This document shows, in pieces, positions 1-9,444 of a DNA stretch of 45,145 nt. The translations under genes and the position numbers were made by a program. The notes below the pieces were generated by a model, which saw nothing but the letters and a program-made list of their open reading frames with translations, was not told where the DNA came from and did not search any database. The stretch is from a bacterium. GTDB lineage: Bacteria; Electryoneota; Electryoneia; Electryoneales; Electryoneaceae. Each line of letters opens with the position of its first letter. The stretch's first letter is position 1. The stretch spans positions 1-45,145 of the forward strand of contig JAIOHU010000138.1 of assembly GCA_019912845.1 (NCBI GenBank), written 5' to 3'.

Positions 1-3000
1 GCCTGTGATGTCTGCAGGTTGTACGAGTTGAACGTTTTGCAGGTTTCTCGCACGACGTTCGAGCAAGCCAGCATGATTCGCAGTCGCGATTTCTTCGTCT
101 TCGATATAAACAATATCTGAATACCAATCTGCTGGTAGACCACCGATATTTCCAAGAGTCAGGATATCGCTATCTTGTTCACCCCAGTTTATCTCAAAGT
201 CAAAGAACTCTGGATCAACTATAAGTTCTGGTGGAATCTCGTGGTCGAGTTCGAAATCGAGTACAGTAACTTCACCTTCAATCAAATCTGCAACAACAAT
301 GTCTGAAGGATAATAACCAAATGCATCTGCCATAACATCCCAGTTACCTGTTCCTAATGGATAGGTATAGTAACCATCTGCATCTGTTTCCACTTCGGCT
401 ACTGGCTCTTCACCATTTTCAGCCCAGATCGTTACAAGGGCACCCTCAAGAGGATCGCCAGTATCTGAATCTGAAACAATACCTTCCAGTGAACCTGGAT
501 CACCAACCATCAGGGTTACCCAGACAGTGGCGGGATCAAGAGTATCTGGATAGGAAACGTTGAAGTCGATTGTTGCTTCGTAGACACCCGGAAGCTCGAC
601 GTCAATAGCATTTGCCATTACATCCAGATCAGTCTCGTCACCAATTTCAAGCCAACCATCACCTGGTTCAACTGTCAACCAGCCAGCAGAACCTGCATAG
701 AGAACAGCGTAGGCAATTGTATTGCCAAGAATGTCTGCATTTACCCAGCCAATATTCCAGCCGATTTCCCATGTCATGGTTGATATAAGAATCGTACCAC
801 GTCCCATTTCAACTTCGACCAGTGTTGGCTCACCGAGAGAAGTGGTTGCAAGAATGTTTGCATCTTCTGGAACATCATTAATGATATCATGTGAATCAGA
901 ACCACCAGTCCACTGCTCTGGAATATCCATCATGATTTCATGTTCTGGCATATTGTTAAAACCAGTACCACTTGGCGCATAGGTGTTGCTCATGCCCCAG
1001 AGGTTCCAGTTATATCTTTGGGTACATCCACCGAAGATAATCCAACCACCATCATCCATGAAGTCGAGGAAACGTTCCTCATTATCTTGAACTGTATTCA
1101 GGAAGTTCTGACTTTGAACGTTCGTGAAGATGATACAAGTGTATTCATCGAGATCATGATCAGCCATTTGACCTGAATTTATCATATCAAAAGGCACTTC
1201 CATCTCATCAAGGAATGCTTGGTGTGCGGGAGCACCCCAGGCGTCATTGTCTTGGATAATCAGGAAATAAGGATCATCCAGCTCATTTGCATAAGGAGCT
1301 GTTGGGATATTCGGGTATGCGTTAATATCTGTTGTAGAGGGTAGATTGAAGTCAGGAGTTACTCCTTCAACGATACGAGTATTCAGATACTCGCGAGCGT
1401 TGCGGCGCATCCTGTTCACTTCATCTTCCTCAATATAAGTGATGTCGGAATCCCAGTCTGCGGGAAGTCCACCATCCAAGTTGCCAAGTGTAACGATATC
1501 AGCATCATTTCCAAGCCAGCCTACTTCAAAGAGAAGTTGTTCTGGATCGGCTGTTAATACTGGCGGAGTTTCATGGACAAGGGCGATATCAAACTGAGTA
1601 ACTTCGCCTTCAACCACGTTCGCAGTCAACATATCTGATTCGTAGTAACCCAGCGCATTTGACCAGACTGTCCAGTCACCTGTACCGAGCGGATAGATAT
1701 ATTCACCGTTTTCATCGGTCTCGAGTTCTGCAATGGGTTCTTCCAGATCGCCCCAGATGACAACTTCAGCACCAACGATGGGATCTTCTGTTTCACTGTC
1801 ATAAACGACACCCTGAAGTGTACCAGGATCACCAATCAAGAAGGTTACCCATACGGTTACATCATCAAGAGTATCAGGCCATGCAACGTTAAAGTCGATT
1901 GTCGCTTCATAAACACCGGGAAGCTCAACATCAACAGCATTAGCAAGAACATCGATTTCTACCAGTTCATCAACTTCGAGATGTCCGCTGTTTGGCTCGA
2001 TTGAAAGCCAACCACCACCACCGGAAGCGACCAAGAGTGCGTTCGCCATGAGACGATCACAGTTACTTGCCGGGTTCCAACCACCATTAATTACATCATT
2101 GGATGGTGGGAAGAGACCGAGTGCGACTGTAACACCAGCATCAAGCTCTTCACGAACCGCTGCAACCGCACGTCCATCACCCCAGTCAGCGACACGAAGC
2201 GCTTCTGGATGAACTTCCATGGTTGACTGACGATAGGAAGAGGTACCACCATCAAGTTCTTCGATTTCTTCCATCATCAGGTGGTTCGCTTCAAAAACTT
2301 CACCTAATGTCTGCTGCGGACCATACTGGTTGCCTGAAGTCGGGAATGCGTAATACTGCTCTGTATTCCAACGACCAAGCATATATACACCTGCTGATTC
2401 GAACACAGCAGTTACAACACCGTATCCTTCATCAACATAGTCAGCCATTACATCACCAACACCAGCACGATCCAAGTATTGGTAGTTCGTCCAAGTCATC
2501 ACCGCATCGTATTCCATCAACTCTTCAAGAGTTGGTACCACGAAACGAGCATCTACAATTGTAATAGTTTCAAACAATTCCAATGCAGCCAATTTCGCCG
2601 CGACATCTTCTGGATAACCAGGGGTGTCTGCAGGATAAAGCAGTACATTGGCATCATCAAGCTCACCATTACCATTTATTACACGAGCGATTTGATCTGG
2701 ATTTGCAACAACATCTGGACCATTCGCACCTATGGTTGTTTCCAAAGGATAACTGGTGAGTGGACCATCAAGAATACCGGAACGTTCGATCCAGTTCTGG
2801 ACAACGCGTTCACGACGTGCTTGATCATTGTTGCCATGTGCTGCAATTTCATCTTCAATATAGGTAATGCTTCCAGACCAATCGGCTGGCAAACCACCGA
2901 TATTGCTGAGTGTCAGGATATCGCTGTCCGAACCAAGCCAACCCGCTTCAAAATCAAAGAATTCGGGATCAACAACGAGTTCGGGTGCAATTTCGTGATC

Positions 3001-5397
3001 CAGCATGATATCATGAATCGTTACTTCACCTTCCACTAACGCTACAGTTTCAACGTCGGATGGATAATAGCCCATTGCATTACCCATTACATCCCAGTCA
3101 CCTGTACCGAGTGGATAGGTATAGTATCCATCAGCATCTGTTTCAACTTCAGCTACTGGCTCTTCGAGGTCGCCCCAGATTGTTACCAGCGCACCTTCGA
3201 TGGGATCGCCAGTATCTGAATCTGATACAATACCTTCAAGTGAACCTGGATCGCCAACATTCATGGTTACCCATGATGTGACTACAGCGCCTTCTTCTGT
3301 ACCGTCATCATACCAGACATCAATTGAAGCTTCGTAGATACCAGGAAGGTCAACACCGGAAGCATCTGCAATAACATCCAGATCCATAATGCCAGCGGGT
3401 TCAACAGTACCTGCATCAGGTTCCACTGTCAACCAGGCACCAGAACCAACCCACAATGCGTCATACTCAATCATGTTGTGCATGATGTCGCCAGCAACCT
3501 GACCGTTGGGTACAGCAAATTCAAGGGTCTGGGTGCTTAATACAATATTTCCGCCACCGTATCCAAGTTCAATAAGAACTGGACGCTGTTGTGTGTCAAC
3601 GCAAAGAACAAGGGCATCATCTGGAACATTGTCAATATATCCATGATTGGCGGATGTTCCCGTGAAGTTTTCAGGAATTCCTTCCATCATAGGATGGTCA
3701 GGCATAACTACCTGGTTATTACCATCGCCTTGATGGACATAAGCCATGTCATTCCAGAATGTCCAGGTCGCCCCTTGAGTACAACCGTGGAATTCGAGAC
3801 AACCACCGCCATCAACCCACTCTTCAAAGCGATCAATGTTGTTCATGAAGTTGTTGTAGAAATTCTGACCCTGTGTGGATGGGATCATGATAACATTGTA
3901 TTCTTCCGTATCGAAGTCATAGTCTGCCATTGAAGCAGAATTGACCAGATCGAAAGGAATACCAAGTTCGTTCAGATAATCTTGATGTGAATTATTCCAG
4001 GGAACCTGATCCTGGAACAACAGGAAGTAAGGATCATCAAGTTCACTGAATTGAGGTTCAGTTGGAACAACATTGAAGATATCACTTGACGGACCGTTGT
4101 AATTAATTGTGGTACCACGAGTTGCACGGAAATTAGCTGCATTTTCGCGTACCATTCTACGGAAGTCCATAATTTCTTCATCTTCGATGTAGGTAATGTC
4201 GACCCAGAAATCGATGTCGGCACCACAATCGCCAAGATGTGAAATTGTAAGGATATCAGAGTCGGATGCGAGCCAACCCACATCAAATGTGAATTGATCG
4301 GGATCCGCACTGAGTTCTGCCAGTGGTTCCATTTCGATATCCACTACATTATCGCCTTCTTCCAACACAACGTCTACCTCTGCCATCGCAAAGCCTTGAG
4401 CCATTGCACGAGCAGTGTAGCCACGTGAATAGACGCCTTCAATCATGTAGTAACCATCTGCATCGGTGGTTGCCATCAGGTTACCGAAGTATACTTCAGC
4501 ACCTTCAACAGCTTCACCATTACAGGTGTTAGATACAATACCTTCAACGTTCGCATCCGGATCTGCGAATCCACCTTCATTGATGGTGAAACCAACTGCA
4601 GATTGTTCAGCGGGAATATCATTAGCATTGTTGTAGGTATACATAATACCATCTTGACCACCAGGACCTTCAATACCAATTGTACACCCTGCCTGGTCAA
4701 TGTTTGGCGAATAGGATAGATACTGCAAAACAATATCGCCATTTGAATAAAGGATAATCTCGGCGTTAACGTTGTTCTGGTCTGGACCATTGGGGTATTC
4801 ATCCCAATCCGCAAACTGAATAACAGTGTAGTCACCGAAGTTTTCGATGTAAGCCATACCATCCGCACCATTCGCAGGATCCATATCATCCCAGTACCAG
4901 GCAATGATGTTGTTTGGAGTTGCGGGGTTCGGAAGATCGTGGTTACCAAGATTTGTCATTCCATCGGTTTCAAAACCGATCATACCGTTGGAACCAAGAT
5001 AAAACTGATCGTACGTGTTGCCATAGAATTCGAAGTCGAATCCGATGTCAAATGGACCTGTATAGGCATCATCACCAGGGATTTCTAATGCATCGCCTGT
5101 TTCAATGATGTCAATCCAGTCATACGCTGGTCCATTGCCTTCGTCACTGTCAAAATAATAGTAACCGAAGCCGTCCGGGCCACCCGTACGATCCAATTCA
5201 TTGTCACCAACTAATGCTTCAGTGACTAATTCAATTGCTTCCTTCTGATCCGGAGTAAGCTGTCTTCCATCTTCCATTGCCTGCCAGGCTTGCTGGGCAC
5301 GCTCTTGCAAGTCATTGGAAATTTGTTGTGCAGATAACGCTGCACTGGATAGAATCAGCAGTACTCCGAGACACAAAACAAGTGAAACTTTTTTCAT
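1..5397 (-). CDS. Giant secreted multi-repeat protein (3' end outside window)
   Basis: One frame stays open from an ATG at 5397 to the left edge, giving 1799 codons without a stop, so the C-terminus is missing. An AAGGAGAG Shine-Dalgarno sits just upstream. The protein starts with a signal peptide (MKKVSLVLCLGVLL...ALSA). A nidogen-like/choice-of-anchor beta region follows at about residues 80-270. Next come carboxypeptidase-regulatory-like beta-sandwiches (LEGIVSDSDTGDPIEGA type) starting near residues 285, 715, 1190 and 1630. They alternate with a short module (VDPEFFDFEAGWLGSDSDIL type) and domains of about 200 residues resembling ThuA/class I glutamine-amidotransferase folds (DDPYFLLFQD...VDGGGCLEFHG) near 448-641, 916-1130 and 1368-1563. 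Related proteins in FCB bacteria are exported and end in a C-terminal sorting domain, which I expect beyond the edge but cannot see. The role is unknown; a surface or extracellular adhesive or binding protein is an inference. Confidence 0.85.
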   Translation of the reverse strand, partial: MKKVSLVLCLGVLLILSSAALSAQQISNDLQERAQQAWQAMEDGRQLTPDQKEAIELVTEALVGDNELDRTGGPDGFGYYYFDSDEGNGPAYDWIDIIETGDALEIPGDDAYTGPFDIGFDFEFYGNTYDQFYLGSNGMIGFETDGMTNLGNHDLPNPATPNNIIAWYWDDMDPANGADGMAYIENFGDYTVIQFADWDEYPNGPDQNNVNAEIILYSNGDIVLQYLSYSPNIDQAGCTIGIEGPGGQDGIMYTYNNANDIPAEQSAVGFTINEGGFADPDANVEGIVSNTCNGEAVEGAEVYFGNLMATTDADGYYMIEGVYSRGYTARAMAQGFAMAEVDVVLEEGDNVVDIEMEPLAELSADPDQFTFDVGWLASDSDILTISHLGDCGADIDFWVDITYIEDEEIMDFRRMVRENAANFRATRGTTINYNGPSSDIFNVVPTEPQFSELDDPYFLLFQDQVPWNNSHQDYLNELGIPFDLVNSASMADYDFDTEEYNVIMIPSTQGQNFYNNFMNNIDRFEEWVDGGGCLEFHGCTQGATWTFWNDMAYVHQGDGNNQVVMPDHPMMEGIPENFTGTSANHGYIDNVPDDALVLCVDTQQRPVLIELGYGGGNIVLSTQTLEFAVPNGQVAGDIMHNMIEYDALWVGSGAWLTVEPDAGTVEPAGIMDLDVIADASGVDLPGIYEASIDVWYDDGTEEGAVVTSWVTMNVGDPGSLEGIVSDSDTGDPIEGALVTIWGDLEEPVAEVETDADGYYTYPLGTGDWDVMGNAMGYYPSDVETVALVEGEVTIHDIMLDHEIAPELVVDPEFFDFEAGWLGSDSDILTLSNIGGLPADWSGSITYIEDEIAAHGNNDQARRERVVQNWIERSGILDGPLTSYPLETTIGANGPDVVANPDQIARVINGNGELDDANVLLYPADTPGYPEDVAAKLAALELFETITIVDARFVVPTLEELMEYDAVMTWTNYQYLDRAGVGDVMADYVDEGYGVVTAVFESAGVYMLGRWNTEQYYAFPTSGNQYGPQQTLGEVFEANHLMMEEIEELDGGTSSYRQSTMEVHPEALRVADWGDGRAVAAVREELDAGVTVALGLFPPSNDVINGGWNPASNCDRLMANALLVASGGGGWLSIEPNSGHLEVDELVEIDVLANAVDVELPGVYEATIDFNVAWPDTLDDVTVWVTFLIGDPGTLQGVVYDSETEDPIVGAEVVIWGDLEEPIAELETDENGEYIYPLGTGDWTVWSNALGYYESDMLTANVVEGEVTQFDIALVHETPPVLTADPEQLLFEVGWLGNDADIVTLGNLDGGLPADWDSDITYIEEDEVNRMRRNAREYLNTRIVEGVTPDFNLPSTTDINAYPNIPTAPYANELDDPYFLIIQDNDAWGAPAHQAFLDEMEVPFDMINSGQMADHDLDEYTCIIFTNVQSQNFLNTVQDNEERFLDFMDDGGWIIFGGCTQRYNWNLWGMSNTYAPSGTGFNNMPEHEIMMDIPEQWTGGSDSHDIINDVPEDANILATTSLGEPTLVEVEMGRGTILISTMTWEIGWNIGWVNADILGNTIAYAVLYAGSAGWLTVEPGDGWLEIGDETDLDVMANAIDVELPGVYEATIDFNVSYPDTLDPATVWVTLMVGDPGSLEGIVSDSDTGDPLEGALVTIWAENGEEPVAEVETDADGYYTYPLGTGNWDVMADAFGYYPSDIVVADLIEGEVTVLDFELDHEIPPELIVDPEFFDFEINWGEQDSDILTLGNIGGLPADWYSDIVYIEDEEIATANHAGLLERRARNLQNVQLVQPADITG
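197..3290 (-). repeat. Intragenic tandem repeat of the carboxypeptidase-regulatory module
   Basis: Three copies of a DNA segment of about 250 bp lie inside the giant gene, around 240-525, 1570-1850 and 3000-3275. A matched anchor (GGATCRCCAA...GGTTACCC on +) falls at 497, 1826 and 3248, so the spacing is 1329 and 1422 bp. The copies are near-identical over long stretches even at silent positions, which suggests recent duplication or gene conversion. A fourth, more diverged copy lies near 4323-4560. The intervening amidotransferase-like domains have diverged much more, the middle one most of all. Confidence 0.8.
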
Positions 5398-5619
5398 CGT
5401 GCCTCTCCTTGATGTCAGGTTTTGGTTTTCAGACACGTAGCCTGAAAACTCGCAAAATCATGCACCATTCTTCAGAGAAACCATGTCAGAGTTGTGCGTG
5501 AATGGACGCATCTTAATTTAGGTTACAAAATAAAATGGTTTATGGTTTATATTCATCTGGTTTTCAAATATCATGAATCACTAAAATTGATACAGGTTCA
5601 CAAAACACAAACCGTGTTG

Positions 5620-5658
5620 TATTGCATATATATTCGCAATAGCATCACACTCTGTGAT
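5620..5658. promoter_or_regulatory. Adjacent pair of inverted repeats (possible operator)
   Basis: TATTGC and GCAATA are separated by 10 bp at 5620-5641, and ATCACA-CTC-TGTGAT lies at 5644-5658. They are 225-260 bp upstream of the giant secreted gene. The second repeat is built of TGTGA half-sites in outward orientation. Function is inferred from symmetry only. Confidence 0.3.
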
Positions 5659-6041
5659 ATCTGCTACAATCAACGTTAGAAAATCTTTGTGGGCATGAAC
5701 GCAGACAATAAGGAATAGATTAGCGTATGGGTGTTCAAAATCCTGCGAAGTAGGTGCAAACGCAAAAACGAAATTAGGAAGCTATAAAATCAGAGTCAAG
5801 GTATTTTAAAATTTCGCAAAATTATTTTTCCTGCGAACTCCACGAGTGGAGACACTAGATGCAGGTCAATAATCCACGGTTTGTTCTCTGAAAACCTTCT
5901 TCAGGAGAACGCAATCAATTGGCTCACTCACTTTAGAAACCGTTCTATTGCAAGAAAATCAGTATGAACTACATTGTGCACTGCCCCAGATTCAATGCAG
6001 ATATTGGGTGCTAAGTCTGCCAGTAGATGTGGTCGTGCTCC

Positions 6042-6070
6042 AGAGATACCTGGCTCAAAGCCCTATCTCT
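6042..6070 (-). terminator. Hairpin just downstream of metG
   Basis: A 7-bp perfect outer stem (AGAGATA / TATCTCT) encloses a second small stem (GGCT / AGCC). It starts 6 bp after the metG stop codon. There is no T tract, so it may be an mRNA 3' stabiliser or a weak terminator rather than a classical intrinsic one. Confidence 0.35.
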
Positions 6071-6075
6071 CTCGT

Positions 6076-7980
6076 TTAGCTGATTTTAAGTCCGGGAGGC
6101 ACATTTGCATCAACGGTTAAGAGGTTTAGCGAATCGCCATCACGCACAGCCAATAACATCCCTTCGCTGCGCACACCTCGTATTTTAGCTGGCTGCAGAT
6201 TCGCAACCACGATAATCAGCTTTCCGACGAGCTTTTCCGGGGTATAATGTTGTTGAATACCTGCAACCAATTGTCTCTCTTCTGATCCAAGATCAATCTC
6301 GAGACGCATTAATTTATCTGTCCCCTTAACAGGCTCCGCAGATTTAATCCGAGCGGTTTTCAACTCTACTTCTTTGAAACGTTCTATGGGAAGCAATCCA
6401 TCTGGAGAAATTTTGAGTTCCTCCTTTTTAGCAGGGCTCTCTTTTTTCTCTGTGGCTTGTTTCGGAGCATTCACCCGTGGAAATACCGGCTCGTCGAAGA
6501 AGGACTCTTTGGCTCGCGTGGTAGTATTCCAAGCTGTGTCCTCCCACTCATACTGATCAGAGGCTGGAGCTCCTATACGTTTCATCAGCTCCTGAATTTT
6601 ATTGGGCATTATCGGGCTTAACAGCACTGAAGCGATTCGGATTCCCTCAAGTGCTCTGGCGAGAGCATTTCTGGCTGATTGAGGGTCGCTTTTCGCACTT
6701 TTCCAGGGTTCTGCCAGTGTAAAATCACGATTGATCGCCCTGATAAACTGAAGCGTCTCCTCTATCGCCGAGTGAATTTGAAGATTTTCCACCATGGTGC
6801 GAACAGAGAATGTTGTTTTTCTTGCCAACTCGAAAATTTCATCTTCTTCGGTATCCTCGAGGTGGAGTGTCTCTCCCGGGAAATGTTTGCTCTGTATTTT
6901 GGCAACACGACTTACAAGATTGCCGAGGTCATTGGCGAGGTCAGAGTTGACACGTTTGATAAAACTCTCTTCGCTGAAAGAGGCATCCTGCCCGAGTACC
7001 ATTTCTCTCATCAGCACATAACGAAACACATCAGCACCATAGACTGTTGCGAGGTCTAATGGTTTTATCACGTTTCCTGTTGACTTGGACATTTTGGCTG
7101 AATCTTTCGCCAGCCACCAGCCATGCGCGAAGATATGTTTTGGCGGTTCCAGGTCGGCAGCTTTCAGCATCGTCGGCCAATAGACAGCGTGAGTGGTGAG
7201 AATATCTTTACCGATGAGGTGATAATCGGCAGGCCAGGTTGGATGCGTTCCTTCTGGTGGTGAGAGGGTGGCGGAATAGTAGTTCAGCAGGGCATCAAAC
7301 CAGACATAGGTTACATAATCGGTGTCCCATGGTATCGGAATTCCCCAGCTTAATCGGCTTTTCGGACGGCTGATACAGAGGTCTTCCAGCGGTTTCCGTA
7401 AAAATCCAAGCACTTCATTCATCCGGAATTCAGGAAGAACGGCATCTTTATTTTTTGTGTAGTAATCAATCAGCCAATCCTGATATTTCGACATCTTGAA
7501 GAAATAGTTTGTCTCCTGAATTTTCTCTACAGGACGATGTCCGATGGGATCTTTTCCATCTATTAGGTCTTTTTCCGTAAAAAATTGTTCCTCAAAAACT
7601 GAATACCACCCAACATAGTCTTTTTTGTAGATTTCACCCTTTTCATTCAGTTTGTTCAGGACATCAACCACAATTTTTTCGTGTCGGGGTTCAGTTGTAC
7701 GAATGAAATCATCGTTACTGATCCCCAGTTGTTCCCAGACATCAATAAAACGTTGCGCGAGCCCATCGCAATATAATTTCGGGTCTTTGCCAGCTTTGGT
7801 TGCAGCATTCGCAACCTTTTGCCCGTGCTCGTCCGTGCCAGTCAGAAAGTGGACATCTTCACCAAAGAGACGGTGATACCTGGACAAAACATCTGCAAGG
7901 ATCGTCGTATAGGCGTGTCCGAGGTGAGGTTCGTCATTAACATAATATAGGGGAGTGGTTAAATAGAATGACTTGCTCAT
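6076..7980 (-). CDS. metG: Methionine-tRNA ligase
   Basis: Class I aminoacyl-tRNA synthetase that charges tRNA-Met in the cytoplasm. The HIGH signature is HLGH at residues 19-22 and the KMSKS signature is at 296-300. At 634 residues it has the full catalytic core, the alpha-helical anticodon domain and, from about residue 530, the C-terminal EMAP/Arc1p-like OB-fold tRNA-binding domain that mediates dimerisation in bacterial MetRS. The connective-peptide region (YVGWYSVFEEQFF) has no cysteine zinc knuckle, matching the zinc-free variant common in many bacteria. The start ATG overlaps the ricT stop by 4 bp, so the two are probably translationally coupled. It is the last gene of envC-like > holB > ricT > metG. 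Confidence 0.97.
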   Translation of the reverse strand: MSKSFYLTTPLYYVNDEPHLGHAYTTILADVLSRYHRLFGEDVHFLTGTDEHGQKVANAATKAGKDPKLYCDGLAQRFIDVWEQLGISNDDFIRTTEPRHEKIVVDVLNKLNEKGEIYKKDYVGWYSVFEEQFFTEKDLIDGKDPIGHRPVEKIQETNYFFKMSKYQDWLIDYYTKNKDAVLPEFRMNEVLGFLRKPLEDLCISRPKSRLSWGIPIPWDTDYVTYVWFDALLNYYSATLSPPEGTHPTWPADYHLIGKDILTTHAVYWPTMLKAADLEPPKHIFAHGWWLAKDSAKMSKSTGNVIKPLDLATVYGADVFRYVLMREMVLGQDASFSEESFIKRVNSDLANDLGNLVSRVAKIQSKHFPGETLHLEDTEEDEIFELARKTTFSVRTMVENLQIHSAIEETLQFIRAINRDFTLAEPWKSAKSDPQSARNALARALEGIRIASVLLSPIMPNKIQELMKRIGAPASDQYEWEDTAWNTTTRAKESFFDEPVFPRVNAPKQATEKKESPAKKEELKISPDGLLPIERFKEVELKTARIKSAEPVKGTDKLMRLEIDLGSEERQLVAGIQQHYTPEKLVGKLIIVVANLQPAKIRGVRSEGMLLAVRDGDSLNLLTVDANVPPGLKIS

Positions 7981-9428
7981 TGCTCTTCTTTTCCTTCCTG
8001 CTTCCCTCTGGGAGAGTTATTTTGGTTTTTTCTGTTCCCTGAAGGTCGATAGTTTTTTTTATTCGATCCCTGACGGGGATGTTTTTTTCTGTTGTCGTAA
8101 TTCGCAGATTTTCTGTTTTTTTGCTGGTTTTCTGGATTCTCGATTTTGCCATCATCTGGTCTGGCTAAGTCTTTGTCTGACAATACAATTACTTCGCTTT
8201 GCTGTCTGGGTTGTTGCTTTCTCTTGTTCTGGTTTCTGCTCTTCTGGGATCGATTTTTTCCGGACTCGTTTGAACGGTCGTTTTTGTTGTTCTGTCTACG
8301 ATTCCCTGAAGGTTTTTTTCTTCTGTTGTTTTTCTGGTTTTTATTTTTGTTTGTCTGCTCCTCATCGTCACTAAACTCTTCACCTCCATAAACCTGCTTC
8401 AGGTCATCGATAAAGCTGGACGAAGAGGAAGAGCCAACAAGTACACCATCACCTTTCTCGTTCTGAGACGGGTCTTCCTTGAAACGTACCACCATTTTTT
8501 CGTCAAACGTTTCTGGGTCCCAGTTCGAAAACTGACGCATCTGTTTTTCAGAATAGGAGAACTTGCTGCCATCTCTCCATGCGATACCACAGGAGACTGT
8601 GCAACGGTCTATTTTTTCTACTACCCCCTCGCCACGAGGTCCTTCTACTTTTGTGCCCAACACTGGGAAAAGACTGTTTACCGCACGGTATTCATCAATT
8701 TCATAGCGTAAACAACATCTCAACCTGCCGCAAAGACCTGTGTTCTTTTGTGGATTGAGGATAAGGTTTTGCTCTTTAACCATATTTGTGGTTACAGGTT
8801 GAAACTCTCTTATCCAACCAGAGCAGCAAAGCTCCCTCCCACAAAGCCCAATTCCACCGAGACGTTTTGCTTCATCTCTCGCACCTATTTGACGCAGATC
8901 GATCCTGGTTTTAAAATGATGTGCGAGGTCTTTTACCAGTGCACGAAAATCGACTCTACCATCCGCTGTGAAATAGAAGGTCAGTTTTTTGCGGTCGAGT
9001 TGAAATTCTGCATCCACCAGTTTCATTTCAAGATCATTGTTCCGAACAAATTCCTTGAAAATCGGGCGTGCTTCCTTCTCTAGACGTCTATTTTCTGCTT
9101 CCAACTCATGGTCGGTACGGTTTGCAAGCCTTAGTACGGTTTCCTTTTCATCTCCACATTCGTTTCGTAGTCGTTCCTGCCATTTTTCTCCGACAAGACT
9201 AACTCTACCAATATCCTCGCCACGGTCAGCTTGAACAACTACGGCATCCTCTTTTGATAATGGAAACTGCAGGGAGTTTTCATAAACACCTTTTCGACGT
9301 CCTTTGAATTCTATTTCAACAAGCAGCATATCATTTTCACCTCCTGGAAACTCCACTTCTTCATGCTCAGGTGGTGAATGTTCCTCGATTTTCAGCTCGT
9401 TTTTTTCCTCTATATCTGAATAAGGCAT
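7977..9428 (-). CDS. ricT: RicT/YaaT (PSP1-domain) protein with long basic tail
   Basis: PSP1-family protein. In Bacillus, RicT (YaaT) works with RicA and RicF as an Fe-S-containing complex affecting RNase Y-dependent RNA processing. Visible hallmarks are the PSP1 core (KKLTFYFTADGRVDFRALVK) and the two cysteine clusters GLCGRELCCSGW (about residue 195) and GLCGRLRCCLRYE (about residue 233) that supply the cluster ligands. The last ~140 residues form a low-complexity N/K/R/Q-rich basic tail absent from Bacillus YaaT; such tails are common in FCB homologues and may bind RNA (inference). It lies 16 bp downstream of holB and overlaps metG by 4 bp, reproducing the conserved holB-yaaT neighbourhood. 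Confidence 0.9.
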   Translation of the reverse strand: MPYSDIEEKNELKIEEHSPPEHEEVEFPGGENDMLLVEIEFKGRRKGVYENSLQFPLSKEDAVVVQADRGEDIGRVSLVGEKWQERLRNECGDEKETVLRLANRTDHELEAENRRLEKEARPIFKEFVRNNDLEMKLVDAEFQLDRKKLTFYFTADGRVDFRALVKDLAHHFKTRIDLRQIGARDEAKRLGGIGLCGRELCCSGWIREFQPVTTNMVKEQNLILNPQKNTGLCGRLRCCLRYEIDEYRAVNSLFPVLGTKVEGPRGEGVVEKIDRCTVSCGIAWRDGSKFSYSEKQMRQFSNWDPETFDEKMVVRFKEDPSQNEKGDGVLVGSSSSSSFIDDLKQVYGGEEFSDDEEQTNKNKNQKNNRRKKPSGNRRQNNKNDRSNESGKNRSQKSRNQNKRKQQPRQQSEVIVLSDKDLARPDDGKIENPENQQKNRKSANYDNRKKHPRQGSNKKNYRPSGNRKNQNNSPRGKQEGKEEQ

Positions 9429-9444
9429 GAGAAGTATGTGCTTC

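Larger units (their letters stand above)
5398..6075. other. Long AT-rich gap upstream of the giant secreted gene
   Basis: No credible gene is seen in these 678 bp; short open frames are uncoded noise. The gap must hold the promoter of the giant gene (minus strand) and the metG 3' end. It contains three operator-like inverted repeats: TATTGC...GCAATA at 5620-5641, ATCACA-CTC-TGTGAT at 5644-5658 and CTCCAC-GA-GTGGAG at 5838-5851. A hairpin sits just after metG. Confidence 0.5.

Noticed and set aside
240-3275. CRISPR-like array from regularly spaced repeats
   Set aside because: The repeats are ~250-bp coding units more than 1.3 kb apart inside one gene, not 25-40-bp repeats with spacers.
357-5108. 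Many short open frames on both strands in the first 5.1 kb
   Set aside because: All overlap the single long minus-strand frame that encodes a coherent signal peptide and repeated domains.
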